From the NCBI GenBank assembly GCA_949282345.1, contig CASDOQ010000050.1, forward strand, positions 1 to 63,890: DNA of 63,890 bases, in the 5' to 3' direction. The stretch comes from an uncultured bacterium. Lineage in GTDB: Bacteria > Bacillota > Clostridia > Oscillospirales > CAG-272. Of this stretch, positions 1 to 8,524 are shown piece after piece (the first letter of the stretch is position 1; each line of letters starts with the position of its first letter). The notes beneath the pieces were generated by a model. It saw only the letters and a program-made list of their open reading frames with translations, was not told where the DNA came from and did no database searches. The position numbers were made by a program, and so were the translations under genes.

Positions 1-900
1 GACTGTATCGCCAGTATCCCCGACGCCCTCGGCGATCATCCCTACCGGGTATATCTCATCGACAATCTCTCCGCCGACGGCTCTTACGAAAAGCTCGCGG
101 ACTTCTGCCGGGACAAGGACTTTGTCCGTCTCTCGCAGGCGCCGGAAAACCGGGGCTTCTCGGCCGGAAACAATATCGGCTTCCGGATGGCGGAGGCCGA
201 CGGGTGCGATTTTATCCTCTGCACAAATCCCGACGTGATCTTTTGGAAAGACAGCATCCGGATCATGCTGGAAACCGCCGCCGAGGACGAATCCTGCGGC
301 GTGGTCGGACCCAAGGTCTACTGTGACGACGGCTCGGTGCAGAACTGCAATAAAAATATTCTGACTCCCGCCACGATGGTTTTGCGCAAACGCGGGTTCC
401 GCCTTTTCGATTGGTTCGGGCTGGAAAAGAAATACACCTGCCACGGGTATGATTATACCGGGCGGCTATATCCGAGCGGCATGGTCTCGGGTTGTTGCTT
501 CCTGATCCGGACCGATCTTTTACGGCAGATCGGCTATCTCGACGAAAAGGTTTTCCTGTATCATGAGGAAGATATCCTGGGGGCCAAGATCCGCGCGACC
601 GGAAAATATTACGTATGCCTTGAACCCCGGGCAGAGATCACGCATCTCGGCGGACGTTCCACCAAAAAATCGAGCGCCTTCGTGCGGTACCAGGAGTTCC
701 GGAGCAGTATATACTATCTCTGGAATTATACGGACGTCTCAAAATTCACCTATCGCTTCATCTGCTTTCTGCTTTCGCTCTTGTGGGGGATAAGCGCCAT
801 CGGGAACAAGACCTACCGGGACTATTACAAAAAACTGAGACAAGATTGTAAGGATATCGCAAAAGATGCAAAATCTTCTGCTGTGGGGGAGACGAAATGA
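1..900 (+). CDS. GT2 glycosyltransferase, rhamnosyltransferase-like (5' truncated)
   Basis: The reading frame is open from base 1 to the TGA at 898-900, so the gene starts upstream of the window. The translated part begins inside the GT-A nucleotide-binding fold. It has DNLSADGS (the DNxSxDGS block of WbbL-type rhamnosyltransferases), then ENRGFSAGNN and the CTNPDV segment that holds the metal-binding acidic residue. The C-terminal part has aromatic and basic patches with a probable membrane-associated helix. Next to four dTDP-rhamnose genes, transfer of rhamnose or a related sugar to a lipid-linked glycan is the natural inference; the acceptor cannot be read. An internal ATG at 187 would cut off the catalytic core and is not the start. 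Confidence 0.85.
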   Translation, partial: DCIASIPDALGDHPYRVYLIDNLSADGSYEKLADFCRDKDFVRLSQAPENRGFSAGNNIGFRMAEADGCDFILCTNPDVIFWKDSIRIMLETAAEDESCGVVGPKVYCDDGSVQNCNKNILTPATMVLRKRGFRLFDWFGLEKKYTCHGYDYTGRLYPSGMVSGCCFLIRTDLLRQIGYLDEKVFLYHEEDILGAKIRATGKYYVCLEPRAEITHLGGRSTKKSSAFVRYQEFRSSIYYLWNYTDVSKFTYRFICFLLSLLWGISAIGNKTYRDYYKKLRQDCKDIAKDAKSSAVGETK

Positions 901-2068
901 AGACACGATCAGCACCGGGCTGATCGCGTTGGCCTATCTCAGTCTTGCCGTCGTTTCCTCTTTTCCCGCTTTCCTCACCTTTGACGTTAGCTTTCCGGCC
1001 GTTCTCTTTTTCGTGCTTTTCCTTTGCGCGGGGGCTCTCGTCGGCCTTGACCGGCGCAACCTACGGGTGCATATCGTTCTTCTTGCACTCTTTTTGCGGC
1101 TCCTTTTATTCTGCCTGAACGCTTGTTTTCTGAAAGTGAAATTTGAAACGGTGTTCGAGGAAATTGCCGTAACCTTTCTGGCGGCGCTGGTCTTCCTCAC
1201 CGCGTACAACAAAGAGATCAAGATCAAAGCCGTGCTGACCCCCTTCATCCTGCTGACCGACCTGCAGGTCTTTTACGCCTTTGCGGCCAGCGGGTTCAGT
1301 CCGGGAAAGACCCTGATCGTGGCGGGCATCGGCAAATCCAATTATATCGCCTCATTTCTTCTGCTTTTTATCTGTATCTTTCTCTTTTCCAAGAAAAATT
1401 TCTTTGATATTCTGCTGATCGGCCTCTCGGTCGTTGCCTTTCTGCTGACGCAGTCATTTGCCGGCTATCTCGCCCTCGGCCTCGTCCTCATCCTCTGGCT
1501 GCTCGTCAGCGTCAAGTGGCGCTCGCGGAGATCCGTGCTGATCTTCCTCGCCGTATTGCTGATCGTATCTCTCCTCGTCGCCTTCTTTCTGACAACGAAA
1601 TTCGGACAACCGACCTTTGAAAAGATCCAGCAGAAGCTCGCCTATCTGGCGGAGGGGAATATTACGGCTTTTTCCTCCTACCGCGACGCCGTCGCCAGGT
1701 TCAGCCTCGGGAATATCCGCCGGAATCCGATTTTGGGTCCTATCCTCAACATTGACCCCTCCCGCCCGGAAAAATACCGCTGGCAAGGCTTCCGCACGCA
1801 TAATTTCGCCTTGGAATCCCTGCTCTTATACGGGATCGTCGGTTCGATTCTCAATCTTTTCATTCTGTATTTCCTGATCCGCTCTTTCCGGTGCAAAAAG
1901 AATCTCCCCTATCTGATGACGTTTCTCGGCGCGCTGGTGCACGGTCTCTTCGAGCCGAACTTCTTCACCCTGCATTTCGAACTCTTTCTCTGGCTGATGA
2001 TCGGCATTTCTCTCCGGAATGCCGACTGCCCGGGCGGATGCCGCCTTTTCGGAAAAAAAACAACGTAA
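866..2068 (+). CDS. O-antigen ligase/polymerase-like membrane protein (Wzy-type)
   Basis: A 400-residue, very hydrophobic protein with about ten membrane segments. A larger extracytoplasmic loop in the second half (roughly residues 245-310) contains RDAVARFSLGNI, then GFRTHNFALESLLLYG, a layout typical of the Wzy/O-antigen ligase superfamily where the long loop carries the active residues. It should polymerise or ligate the undecaprenyl-linked glycan on the outer face of the membrane. The start at 866 overlaps the preceding glycosyltransferase by 35 bases and has AAGG about 14 bases upstream; no better in-frame start was found. Sequence conservation in this family is poor, so the exact reaction (polymerase or ligase) is open. 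Confidence 0.7.
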   Translation: MQNLLLWGRRNEDTISTGLIALAYLSLAVVSSFPAFLTFDVSFPAVLFFVLFLCAGALVGLDRRNLRVHIVLLALFLRLLLFCLNACFLKVKFETVFEEIAVTFLAALVFLTAYNKEIKIKAVLTPFILLTDLQVFYAFAASGFSPGKTLIVAGIGKSNYIASFLLLFICIFLFSKKNFFDILLIGLSVVAFLLTQSFAGYLALGLVLILWLLVSVKWRSRRSVLIFLAVLLIVSLLVAFFLTTKFGQPTFEKIQQKLAYLAEGNITAFSSYRDAVARFSLGNIRRNPILGPILNIDPSRPEKYRWQGFRTHNFALESLLLYGIVGSILNLFILYFLIRSFRCKKNLPYLMTFLGALVHGLFEPNFFTLHFELFLWLMIGISLRNADCPGGCRLFGKKTT

Positions 2069-2080
2069 GGAGTAAAAGAC

Positions 2081-2968
2081 ATGAAAGGCATTATTTTAGC
2101 CGGCGGAGCCGGTACGCGCCTCTATCCGCTCACCATGGTGACGAGCAAGCAACTTTTGCCGGTATACGATAAGCCGATGGTCTACTATCCGCTCTCGACC
2201 CTGATGCTGGCGGGGATCCGCGATATTCTCCTGATCTCCACGCCGAAGGATATCGGGAACTTTGAGCGGCTTCTCGGGGACGGCAGTCAGTACGGCATCC
2301 GCCTTTCCTATAAGATCCAACCTTCTCCCGACGGGCTGGCGCAGGCCTTCCTGCTTGGGGAAGAGTTTATCGGAGACGACGCCTGCGCCATGGTCCTCGG
2401 GGACAATATCTTTTACGGCAACGGCTTCGGCAAAACGCTCCGGGCGGCGAAAGAAAACGCCGAGCAGAACGAACGCGCCACCGTCTTCGGCTATTTTGTC
2501 AACGACCCCGAGCGCTTCGGCGTGGTGGAGTTCGATGAAAACGGCCGTGCCGTGTCGATCGAAGAAAAGCCGAAAGAGCCGAAAAGCCAGTACGCCGTGA
2601 CCGGCCTCTACTTCTACCCCGCCGGAGTAAGCGAACGCGCAAAAGCCGTGAAGCCCTCGGCTCGCGGAGAACTCGAGATCACCACGCTGAACGCCATGTA
2701 CCTTTCCGACGGACTTCTTGATGTACAACTGCTCGGACGCGGATTTGCCTGGCTCGATACCGGAACGATGGACAGCCTTGCGGAGGCGACCGACTTTGTG
2801 CGGATGGTGCAGAACCGCCAGGGCATCCAGATCTCCGCCCTGGAGGAGATCGCCTACAAGAACGGTTGGATCGACAAAGAAAAACTCCTGGTATCGGCCG
2901 AGCGATACGGAAAATCCCCCTACGGAGCGCACCTGCGGCACGTGGCGGAAGGAAAAATACAATACTAA
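2081..2968 (+). CDS. rmlA: Glucose-1-phosphate thymidylyltransferase
   Basis: First step of dTDP-L-rhamnose synthesis: glucose-1-phosphate plus dTTP gives dTDP-glucose. The 295-residue protein has the full family pattern: [13 protein letters not shown] nucleotide loop at the N terminus, [18 protein letters not shown], then VLGDNIFYG with the catalytic metal aspartate, and [19 protein letters not shown]. The length is normal for the short homotetrameric type. The ribosome site GTAAGGAG lies 9 bases before ATG 2081. The gene is in an operon with rmlD, rmlC and rmlB, so the set for dTDP-rhamnose is complete here. Confidence 0.97.
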   Translation: MKGIILAGGAGTRLYPLTMVTSKQLLPVYDKPMVYYPLSTLMLAGIRDILLISTPKDIGNFERLLGDGSQYGIRLSYKIQPSPDGLAQAFLLGEEFIGDDACAMVLGDNIFYGNGFGKTLRAAKENAEQNERATVFGYFVNDPERFGVVEFDENGRAVSIEEKPKEPKSQYAVTGLYFYPAGVSERAKAVKPSARGELEITTLNAMYLSDGLLDVQLLGRGFAWLDTGTMDSLAEATDFVRMVQNRQGIQISALEEIAYKNGWIDKEKLLVSAERYGKSPYGAHLRHVAEGKIQY

Positions 2969-3009
2969 GATCGGGCGAAAGTCCTGATCCCTGTTCATGA
3001 GGGGGAGCT

Positions 3010-3873
3010 ATGCGCATATTGGTAACCGGTGTCCGGGGTCAGCTCGGGCACGACGTGGCGGAAGAACTGAAGACCCGGGGGCATGAGACTATCGGCGTGG
3101 ACATTGAGGAAATGGACATCACGGACGAGGCGGCCGTTTGGCAGACCGTCCGGCAGGTACGGCCCGACGCGGTGATCCACTGCGCCGCCTGGACGGCGGT
3201 CGACGCGGCAGAGGAAGAAGCAAACGCGGAAAAGATCATGCGGATCAACCGGGACGGCACGGCTTATCTCGCCGCCGCCTGCCGGAAGATCGCTTGCCGC
3301 ATGATGTACATATCGACCGATTACGTCTTTGACGGAACCGGAGAGACGCCGTGGGAGCCGGATTGCCGCGCGTACGCCCCGCTGAATCTCTACGGAAAGA
3401 GCAAGCTTGCCGGTGAGGAAGCCGTCTCTTCGCTGTTGGAGAAGTTCTTTATCGTGCGCATCGCGTGGGTATTCGGCAAAAACGGGAACAATTTTATCAA
3501 AACCATGCTCCGTCTTGCCGAAACGCACGACAGCCTCCGGGTGGTCAACGATCAGATCGGCACACCGACCTATACCCGTGACCTTTCGCGTCTTTTGGCC
3601 GATATGATCGAGACCGAAAAATACGGCTATTACCACGCAACGAACGAGGGCGGCTATATCTCGTGGGCGGATTTTGCCGCCGAGATCTTCCGCCAGGCGG
3701 GAAAGGCCACGAAGGTCATCCCGGTCACGACGGCGGAATACGGCCTTTCCAAAGCGGCCCGCCCCTATAACAGCCGGCTCGATAAATCAAAACTCTCTTC
3801 CGCCGGCTTTCGTCTGCTCCCGGATTGGCGTGACGCGCTCCACCGCTACCTACAGGAACTGAAGAATGGGTAA
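3010..3873 (+). CDS. rmlD: dTDP-4-dehydrorhamnose reductase
   Basis: Last step of dTDP-L-rhamnose synthesis, NAD(P)H-dependent reduction of the 4-keto sugar. The 287-residue SDR protein opens with ILVTGVRGQLGHDV (GxxGxxG dinucleotide loop) and has STDYVFDG and the YxxxK active-site pair in YGKSKLAGE. The C-terminal part has the sugar-binding block typical of RmlD (PYNSRLDKSKL). GGGGGAGC just before ATG 3010 is the ribosome site. The 3' end overlaps the flippase gene by 8 bases, indicating translational coupling. Confidence 0.96.
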   Translation: MRILVTGVRGQLGHDVAEELKTRGHETIGVDIEEMDITDEAAVWQTVRQVRPDAVIHCAAWTAVDAAEEEANAEKIMRINRDGTAYLAAACRKIACRMMYISTDYVFDGTGETPWEPDCRAYAPLNLYGKSKLAGEEAVSSLLEKFFIVRIAWVFGKNGNNFIKTMLRLAETHDSLRVVNDQIGTPTYTRDLSRLLADMIETEKYGYYHATNEGGYISWADFAAEIFRQAGKATKVIPVTTAEYGLSKAARPYNSRLDKSKLSSAGFRLLPDWRDALHRYLQELKNG

Positions 3874-5335
3874 TCTGCGTTCCTTCTTCAAAAAAGTCCT
3901 GTACGCAGTAGGGGCGAACCTGCTCAGCCTCCTCGTATCGGTACTGACGACCCTGATCGTTCCGCGCTTTTTGGGGGACGCGGTGGATCAGTACGGATAT
4001 CTGCAGGTCTATCTCTTTTATACCTCGTACATCGGCTTCTTTCACCTCGGCTGGTGTGACGGCATCTTTCTCCGCGACGGGGGAAAACGATACGAAGACC
4101 TTGAAAAGCCGCTGTATGCCGGACAGTTCTGGCTCCTGACGCTCGTCCAGCTGATTCTCTCGTCCCTGATCGCCGTGCTCGGCTATTTTCTCTCGGCCGA
4201 CGCCGATTTCCGCTTCATCTGCTTTGCCATCGGCATCAACGTCCTTGTCTTTCTGCCGAGGACCATGCTTTCCTATTACCTGCAAACGACCAACCGGATC
4301 CGCGAATACTCCTCGATCACAACGGTCGGGCGCACGATCTACGGCCTTTCGATCCTCGTCACGGTCCTCTTTCTCTCGAAGAGCTATCGGCACTTCGTCG
4401 TGGGGGATATCCTCGGGAAGACCGTGGCTCTTCTGGTCTCGGCGTGGTGGTGCCGGGACATTCTGAAAACAAAGCCCTCTCCGATACGCAAGACCCTGGG
4501 TGAGGCAAAGATCAATATCTCGGTCGGAAGCAAACTGCTGGTCGCCAATATCGCCAGTATGCTCGTCACCGGCATCGTACAATGGGGCATCCAGAATGAA
4601 TGGGATATTGTAACATACGGCAAAGTTTCCTTTACACTTAATGTTTCAAATCTGCTTCTTGTGTTTATCAATGCGGTTGCGCTGGTGCTCTATCCCACGC
4701 TCCGCCGGGCAGACCGGGAGAGCCTCGGGGGCGTCTATCAGACCCTGCGGAACTTCCTGATGATCCCCCTGCTCGGCGCGCTTGTCGCTTATTATCCGCT
4801 GGAGCTGATCCTCGCGCAGTGGTTGCCGCAGTATGCCGAGAGTATGCGCTATATGGCCATCCTCTTCCCGATGTGCATTTACGCGGCCAAGAGTTCCCTG
4901 CTCGTCAATACCTATCTGAACGTATACCGCATGGAAAAGACCACGCTCCGGGTCAACCTGACCGGGGTGGCGGTGGCCGCCCTCACGACGGCCGTCTCGG
5001 TCTTCGTCTTTCACGACCTGACGCTGGCGATCGTCAGTATCGTCGTCAATCAGATGTTCCGCTGTATTCTCGGCGAGGCCATCCTCTCGCGGCGGGTGGG
5101 GCTCCCTGTCCTGCGGGAAAATCTGTATGAAGTGGCTCTGACGGCGCTCTTTATCGGCGTCAACTGGTTCGTCGGCGGTTGGACGGGCGTTGCGCTCTAC
5201 GCCGGCGGATACTGCGTATACCTGCTTCTGAAAAACAAAGACCTCAAAAACCTATTTCACTCCTTCTCCGCGCTGAGGGGGAACCGATCGGAGGGATCCC
5301 ATGGGACAGATCAAAGTAACGAAACTCGAGATTGA
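3866..5335 (+). CDS. Polysaccharide flippase, Wzx/MATE-like
   Basis: A 489-residue integral membrane protein with about 12-14 hydrophobic helices, starting FFKKVLYAVGANLLSLLVS followed by TTLIVPRFLG, the typical first helix and PxxLG motif of Wzx-type lipid-linked oligosaccharide exporters. It is expected to move undecaprenyl-PP-linked repeat units across the membrane. It overlaps rmlD by 8 bases at the start and rmlC by 35 bases at the end, so it lies within one transcript. The glycan it exports probably contains rhamnose, judged only from the neighbours. Confidence 0.85.
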   Translation: MGNLRSFFKKVLYAVGANLLSLLVSVLTTLIVPRFLGDAVDQYGYLQVYLFYTSYIGFFHLGWCDGIFLRDGGKRYEDLEKPLYAGQFWLLTLVQLILSSLIAVLGYFLSADADFRFICFAIGINVLVFLPRTMLSYYLQTTNRIREYSSITTVGRTIYGLSILVTVLFLSKSYRHFVVGDILGKTVALLVSAWWCRDILKTKPSPIRKTLGEAKINISVGSKLLVANIASMLVTGIVQWGIQNEWDIVTYGKVSFTLNVSNLLLVFINAVALVLYPTLRRADRESLGGVYQTLRNFLMIPLLGALVAYYPLELILAQWLPQYAESMRYMAILFPMCIYAAKSSLLVNTYLNVYRMEKTTLRVNLTGVAVAALTTAVSVFVFHDLTLAIVSIVVNQMFRCILGEAILSRRVGLPVLRENLYEVALTALFIGVNWFVGGWTGVALYAGGYCVYLLLKNKDLKNLFHSFSALRGNRSEGSHGTDQSNETRD

Positions 5336-5852
5336 AGGGCTTACGATTATCGAGCCGGCCGTCCACGGAGACGAACGCGGCTACTTTATGGAGACCTACA
5401 ATGCCCGCGATATGCACGAAGCGGGGCTTGACATGGTGTTCGTACAGGATAACCAGTCGATGTCCCGCCGAGGGGTATTGCGCGGCCTGCATTTTCAGAA
5501 GCAGCACCCGCAGGGCAAACTTGTGCGCGTCATTTCGGGCGCGGTATTTGACGTGGCGGTCGATCTGCGCAAAAATTCCGCGACCTTCGGAAAATGGTAC
5601 GGAGTGGAACTGACCGCCGAGAACAAGAAGCAATTTTATATTCCCGAGGGATTTGCCCACGGTTTTCTCGTCCGCTCGGAGACGGCAGAATTCTGCTATA
5701 AGGTGACCGATTACTGGCATCCGAACGACGAGGGCGGCATCCTGTGGAACGACCCCGACATTGGCATCGAATGGGGAGACGTTTCCGACGTGATCCTGAG
5801 CGAAAAAGACAAATGTCATCCCCTGCTTCGGGACTGCAAATTCAGATTTTGA
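5301..5852 (+). CDS. rmlC: dTDP-4-dehydrorhamnose 3,5-epimerase
   Basis: Third step of dTDP-rhamnose synthesis. The 183-residue cupin has GDERGYFMETYN, the substrate-binding VQDNQSMSRRGVLRGLHFQ with the catalytic histidine of the RGLH motif, then DLRKNSATFGKW and IPEGFAHGF. Length and motif order match functional epimerases. The start lies inside the end of the flippase gene, preceded by GGAGGGATCCC. The gap to rmlB is 11 bases. Confidence 0.97.
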   Translation: MGQIKVTKLEIEGLTIIEPAVHGDERGYFMETYNARDMHEAGLDMVFVQDNQSMSRRGVLRGLHFQKQHPQGKLVRVISGAVFDVAVDLRKNSATFGKWYGVELTAENKKQFYIPEGFAHGFLVRSETAEFCYKVTDYWHPNDEGGILWNDPDIGIEWGDVSDVILSEKDKCHPLLRDCKFRF

Positions 5853-5863
5853 GGAGAAATACC

Positions 5864-6889
5864 ATGAATAAAACGCTTCTTATCACGGGCGGTGCGGGTT
5901 TCATCGGCTCCAACTTCGTGTATCATATGCTCCGCGAGCATCCCGACTATAAGATCGTCTGCGTGGACTGCCTGACCTACGCCGGCAATATGTCCACGCT
6001 TGCGGGCGCGATGCAGAACGACCATTTCGTTTTTTACAAAACCAATATCTGCGACCGGGCGGGGATCTATCGGATCTTTGAAACCGAAAAGCCCGACACC
6101 GTGGTGAACTTTGCGGCCGAAAGCCACGTCGACCGCTCGATCGAGTCCCCCGAGATCTTTTTGCAGACCAACATCCTCGGGACGCAGGTCATGATGGACG
6201 CCTGCCGGAAATACGGGATCGGACGTTACCATCAGGTCTCGACCGATGAGGTCTACGGCGATCTCCCGCTCGACCGCCCCGACCTGTTCTTCACCGAAGA
6301 AACGCCGATCCATACCTCGTCGCCTTATTCGGCCAGCAAGGCCTCGGCCGATCTTTTGGTACAGGCCTATCACCGCACCTTCGGTCTGCCGGCAACGATC
6401 TCGCGTTGCTCCAACAACTACGGCCCCTACCACTTCCCCGAAAAGCTGATCCCCTTGATGATCGCCAACTGTCTGCAAGACAAGCCGCTCCCGGTATACG
6501 GCGAGGGACTGAACGTCCGCGACTGGCTCTACGTGGAGGACCATTGCCGCGCGATCGACCTGATTATCCATCGCGGCCGCGTCGGTGAGGTCTATAACGT
6601 CGGCGGCCACAACGAGATGAAAAATATCGACATCGTCAAACTGATCTGTGACTATCTCGGCAAGCCTTACAGCCTGATCACCCACGTCGCAGACCGGAAA
6701 GGGCACGATATGCGCTACGCCATTGACCCGACGAAGATCCATCGTGAACTCGGCTGGCTGCCCGAAACGAAATTTGCCGACGGGATCAAAAAGACCATCG
6801 ACTGGTACCTTGAAAACCGCGACTGGTGGCAAACGATCCTCTCGGGCGAATATCGGAATTACTACGAAAGAATGTACGGGAACCGATAA
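5864..6889 (+). CDS. rmlB: dTDP-glucose 4,6-dehydratase
   Basis: Second step of dTDP-rhamnose synthesis, NAD-dependent conversion of dTDP-glucose to the 4-keto-6-deoxy sugar. The 341-residue protein begins KTLLITGGAGFIGSNFVYH, has AAESHVDRSI, the catalytic STDEVYGDL, YSASKASAD (YxxxK) and the family marker RDWLYVEDHCRAID. I chose ATG 5864 because GAGGAGAAATACC directly precedes it; upstream in-frame starts fall inside rmlC. It is the last gene of the surface polysaccharide operon. Confidence 0.97.
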   Translation: MNKTLLITGGAGFIGSNFVYHMLREHPDYKIVCVDCLTYAGNMSTLAGAMQNDHFVFYKTNICDRAGIYRIFETEKPDTVVNFAAESHVDRSIESPEIFLQTNILGTQVMMDACRKYGIGRYHQVSTDEVYGDLPLDRPDLFFTEETPIHTSSPYSASKASADLLVQAYHRTFGLPATISRCSNNYGPYHFPEKLIPLMIANCLQDKPLPVYGEGLNVRDWLYVEDHCRAIDLIIHRGRVGEVYNVGGHNEMKNIDIVKLICDYLGKPYSLITHVADRKGHDMRYAIDPTKIHRELGWLPETKFADGIKKTIDWYLENRDWWQTILSGEYRNYYERMYGNR

Positions 6890-6945
6890 AGCGACTCTGC
6901 CGCACTGATAAGGGAGACTCTGCCGGAACCGATAAAAGCGCAAAG

Positions 6946-6980
6946 CGGCGCGTTCCCCCGCGCCGTCTCCCCCTTTTTCG
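6946..6980 (+). terminator. Terminator-like hairpin after rmlB
   Basis: CGGCGCG (6946-6952) pairs with CGCGCCG (6959-6965) around a six-base loop, followed by TCTCCCCCTTTTT. It would end the polysaccharide transcript. Confidence 0.55.
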
Positions 6981-7138
6981 TTCCCGCCCTTTCGGTCCCG
7001 GCGCCCTCTTCGCTGTCGGTTTTCTCTCTGCGCCGCCCCTGCCCCCGCCGCCCGGCCCTCGCTTTTCTCTCTCCCCCTGTTCCTCCGCGCCGCGCCCGGC
7101 GATCTCTCCCCCGCCAACCGATAAAAGCCGATCCATAA

Positions 7139-7187
7139 AGAAAAAAGACCGTCGCTCCGAAAAGGAACACAGTCTTTTCTTTTTTAT
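7139..7187. terminator. Bidirectional terminator-like hairpin between rmlB and tetR
   Basis: AAAAGAC near 7143 pairs with GTCTTTT near 7172, with partly matched inner bases around a GAAA loop. T runs are present on both strands, so it can serve both the tetR-type gene and rmlB. Confidence 0.5.
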
Positions 7188-7217
7188 TCTTCCCGGCAGG
7201 CTCTTCTCGCCGCCTTT

Positions 7218-7796
7218 TTATCCTTCCCCGTCGGGCTCCTCTCGCAACCCGCGGGAATGGGGCGAAGCCACAGCGCACCCGATACGGCGGCGGGCCAGAG
7301 CGACCAGCCGTTCGGTCTTTTCCCCGTCGGAGGCCAGGAGCAGCGTTCCGTAAACCGTGGAGAGGATCGAAAAACAGAGCGTCTCCCCGTCCTCCTCTCC
7401 GGCGATCTGCCCGCAAAGTTCGCGGATCGGCGCTTCAAAATCAGCATGACGGCACGGAGAGGTACGCGAAAGCAACAGCGAACGGTAGTTCGGATTGGAG
7501 AGCCAGAAGCGCAGATACGCCAGTGATAGTTCGGTCAGACGGCGGGCGGAGTCATCCGCGAAGGCCGCACCGATCTCGCGGCACAAAAGCGCCCATTTTC
7601 CCTGTACGTACGCAAGGATCGCGCCGATGAGATCCTCCCGATCCTTGAAATGCCGGTACGGGGCCGCGCAGGAGACCTGCGCATTCTGAGCGACCCGACG
7701 CAGAGAAAAATCGCCCTCTCCGTGCTCTTCGATCTCACGGAGGCCGGAAAGGATGAGGCGTGTCCGCACGTCGGCTTCCAAATTTGGCTCTTCCAT
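7218..7796 (-). CDS. TetR/AcrR-family transcriptional regulator
   Basis: A 192-residue regulator. Residues about 12-60 form the TetR helix-turn-helix: FSLRRVAQNAQVSCAAPYRH followed by FKDREDLIGAIL, matching the family's VSxxxxYxHFxxKexL pattern. The C-terminal half is an all-helical ligand domain with no recognisable specificity. GGGGGAAAAAG precedes the ATG. It is transcribed away from the aromatic operon and towards rmlB, so its target cannot be told from position alone. A sigma-A-like promoter lies 50 bases upstream. Confidence 0.85.
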   Translation of the reverse strand: MEEPNLEADVRTRLILSGLREIEEHGEGDFSLRRVAQNAQVSCAAPYRHFKDREDLIGAILAYVQGKWALLCREIGAAFADDSARRLTELSLAYLRFWLSNPNYRSLLLSRTSPCRHADFEAPIRELCGQIAGEEDGETLCFSILSTVYGTLLLASDGEKTERLVALARRRIGCAVASPHSRGLREEPDGEG

Positions 7797-7845
7797 CTTT
7801 TTCCCCCTTTTGCGGTATGAGGACTGCTTCTTCTTTCATACTTCC

Positions 7846-7874
7846 ATTGTACCCTATCCGCCGCCGTTTTACAA
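7846..7874 (-). promoter_or_regulatory. Promoter of the tetR-type gene
   Basis: Minus strand -35 TTGTAA (7874-7869), 17-base spacer, -10 TACAAT (7851-7846). Confidence 0.7.
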
Positions 7875-7902
7875 GAGTTCTTTTTTCGTATTTTTCTCTT
7901 GC

Positions 7903-7999
7903 GCGCCATCTCCTCCCGCCTCCTCTTTTTCGTAGTACCGCCTGCTTCCCCTGCCAAAGATTGCGCCGCCGCGCCATCTCCTCCCGCCTCCTCTTTTTC
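7903..7999. repeat. 29-bp perfect direct repeat
   Basis: Bases 7903-7931 and 7971-7999 are identical over 29 bases (GCGCCATCTCC...CTCTTTTTC). On the minus strand each copy ends in GGAGGAGATGGCGC, resembling a ribosome site plus ATG. It lies upstream of the tetR promoter. Its function is unknown; it may reflect a local duplication. Confidence 0.8.
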
Positions 8000-8250
8000 T
8001 CCCCGCGCGCCCACCATTCCCTTTTCCCGCGCCCCTGCGCCCCACCTCGCCGCGTTTTCACTCCCGCCGCCCTCCGCGCGCACTTTTCCACTTCTCTCTC
8101 CTCACCGCTTCCCGCATCTGTTGTTTCCCGCCGCTCTGCTCTGCCCGGCCCCCGTGCCGCCTCCCCTCCGCTTTCTTCGCCGGATTTGCAAAGAAATCCC
8201 GCTGTTCTTCGTTTTTTCCGCAAAAAACTGTTACATTTCTGTAAATCCCC

Positions 8251-8279
8251 TTGACCTGCCCGTCTTTCTTTGCTATAAT
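8251..8279 (+). promoter_or_regulatory. Promoter of the aromatic amino acid operon
   Basis: TTGACC (8251-8256), 17-base spacer, TATAAT (8274-8279). It is the only strong sigma-A match upstream of the nine-gene operon. Confidence 0.85.
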
Positions 8280-8291
8280 AATTATAGTTTC

Positions 8292-8310
8292 ATGTTAACA
8301 GTGTTAACAT
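8292..8310. promoter_or_regulatory. 19-bp perfect palindrome, probable operator
   Basis: ATGTTAACAGTGTTAACAT: two 9-base arms around one G. It begins 13 bases after the -10 box, over the expected first transcribed bases, a standard place for a repressor to act. The cognate regulator is not identified. Confidence 0.7.
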
Positions 8311-8524
8311 TATGCTGTCTCTATCCAAAAACCGTGTTTTGCCAATCGGGAAAAAGCAAGGCCCGCCGGATACGACCGGCAAAAAGCCATCGCCGGGATC
8401 GGTCAGAAGCCAAAACGAAAATCCGAAAAAGTCCGGGAAAAAAATTGAAAAAGTCCGGGCGCGAGTTGCAAAAAGCGAAGCAAGACCGACCGCAAACGAA
8501 AAAATCGAAAAGGGGGAAGCCGTT

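Larger units (their letters stand above)
6890..7217. other. Intergenic region after rmlB
   Basis: No gene is seen. The first 45 bases contain a partial duplication of the rmlB end: GGAACCGATAAA occurs at the stop codon and again near 6925, and GACTCTGCCG occurs twice in between. Two terminator-like hairpins follow, and the remainder is strongly pyrimidine-rich on the + strand. Confidence 0.7.
7797..8524. other. Long intergenic region between tetR and the aromatic operon
   Basis: This 728-base stretch holds the tetR promoter (7846-7874), a 29-bp direct repeat (7903-7999), a very pyrimidine-rich + strand up to about 8200, the aromatic operon promoter (8251-8279), a palindrome (8292-8310) and about 215 bases of leader before the aminotransferase start. 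The leader is lysine-rich if read in the aminotransferase frame from ATG 8312, but that ATG lacks a ribosome site. Confidence 0.7.

Noticed and set aside
7735-8223. Arginine-rich minus-strand frame overlapping tetR, starting from the repeated GGAGGAGATGG
   Set aside because: It overlaps the start and promoter of tetR, and the composition (Arg/Gly/Lys only) fits purine-rich non-coding sequence.
8285-8524. T-box or tryptophan-type attenuator in the aromatic operon leader
   Set aside because: I looked for the T-box sequence AGGGTGGnACCGCG and for runs of Trp, Phe or Tyr codons in a leader peptide; none is present.
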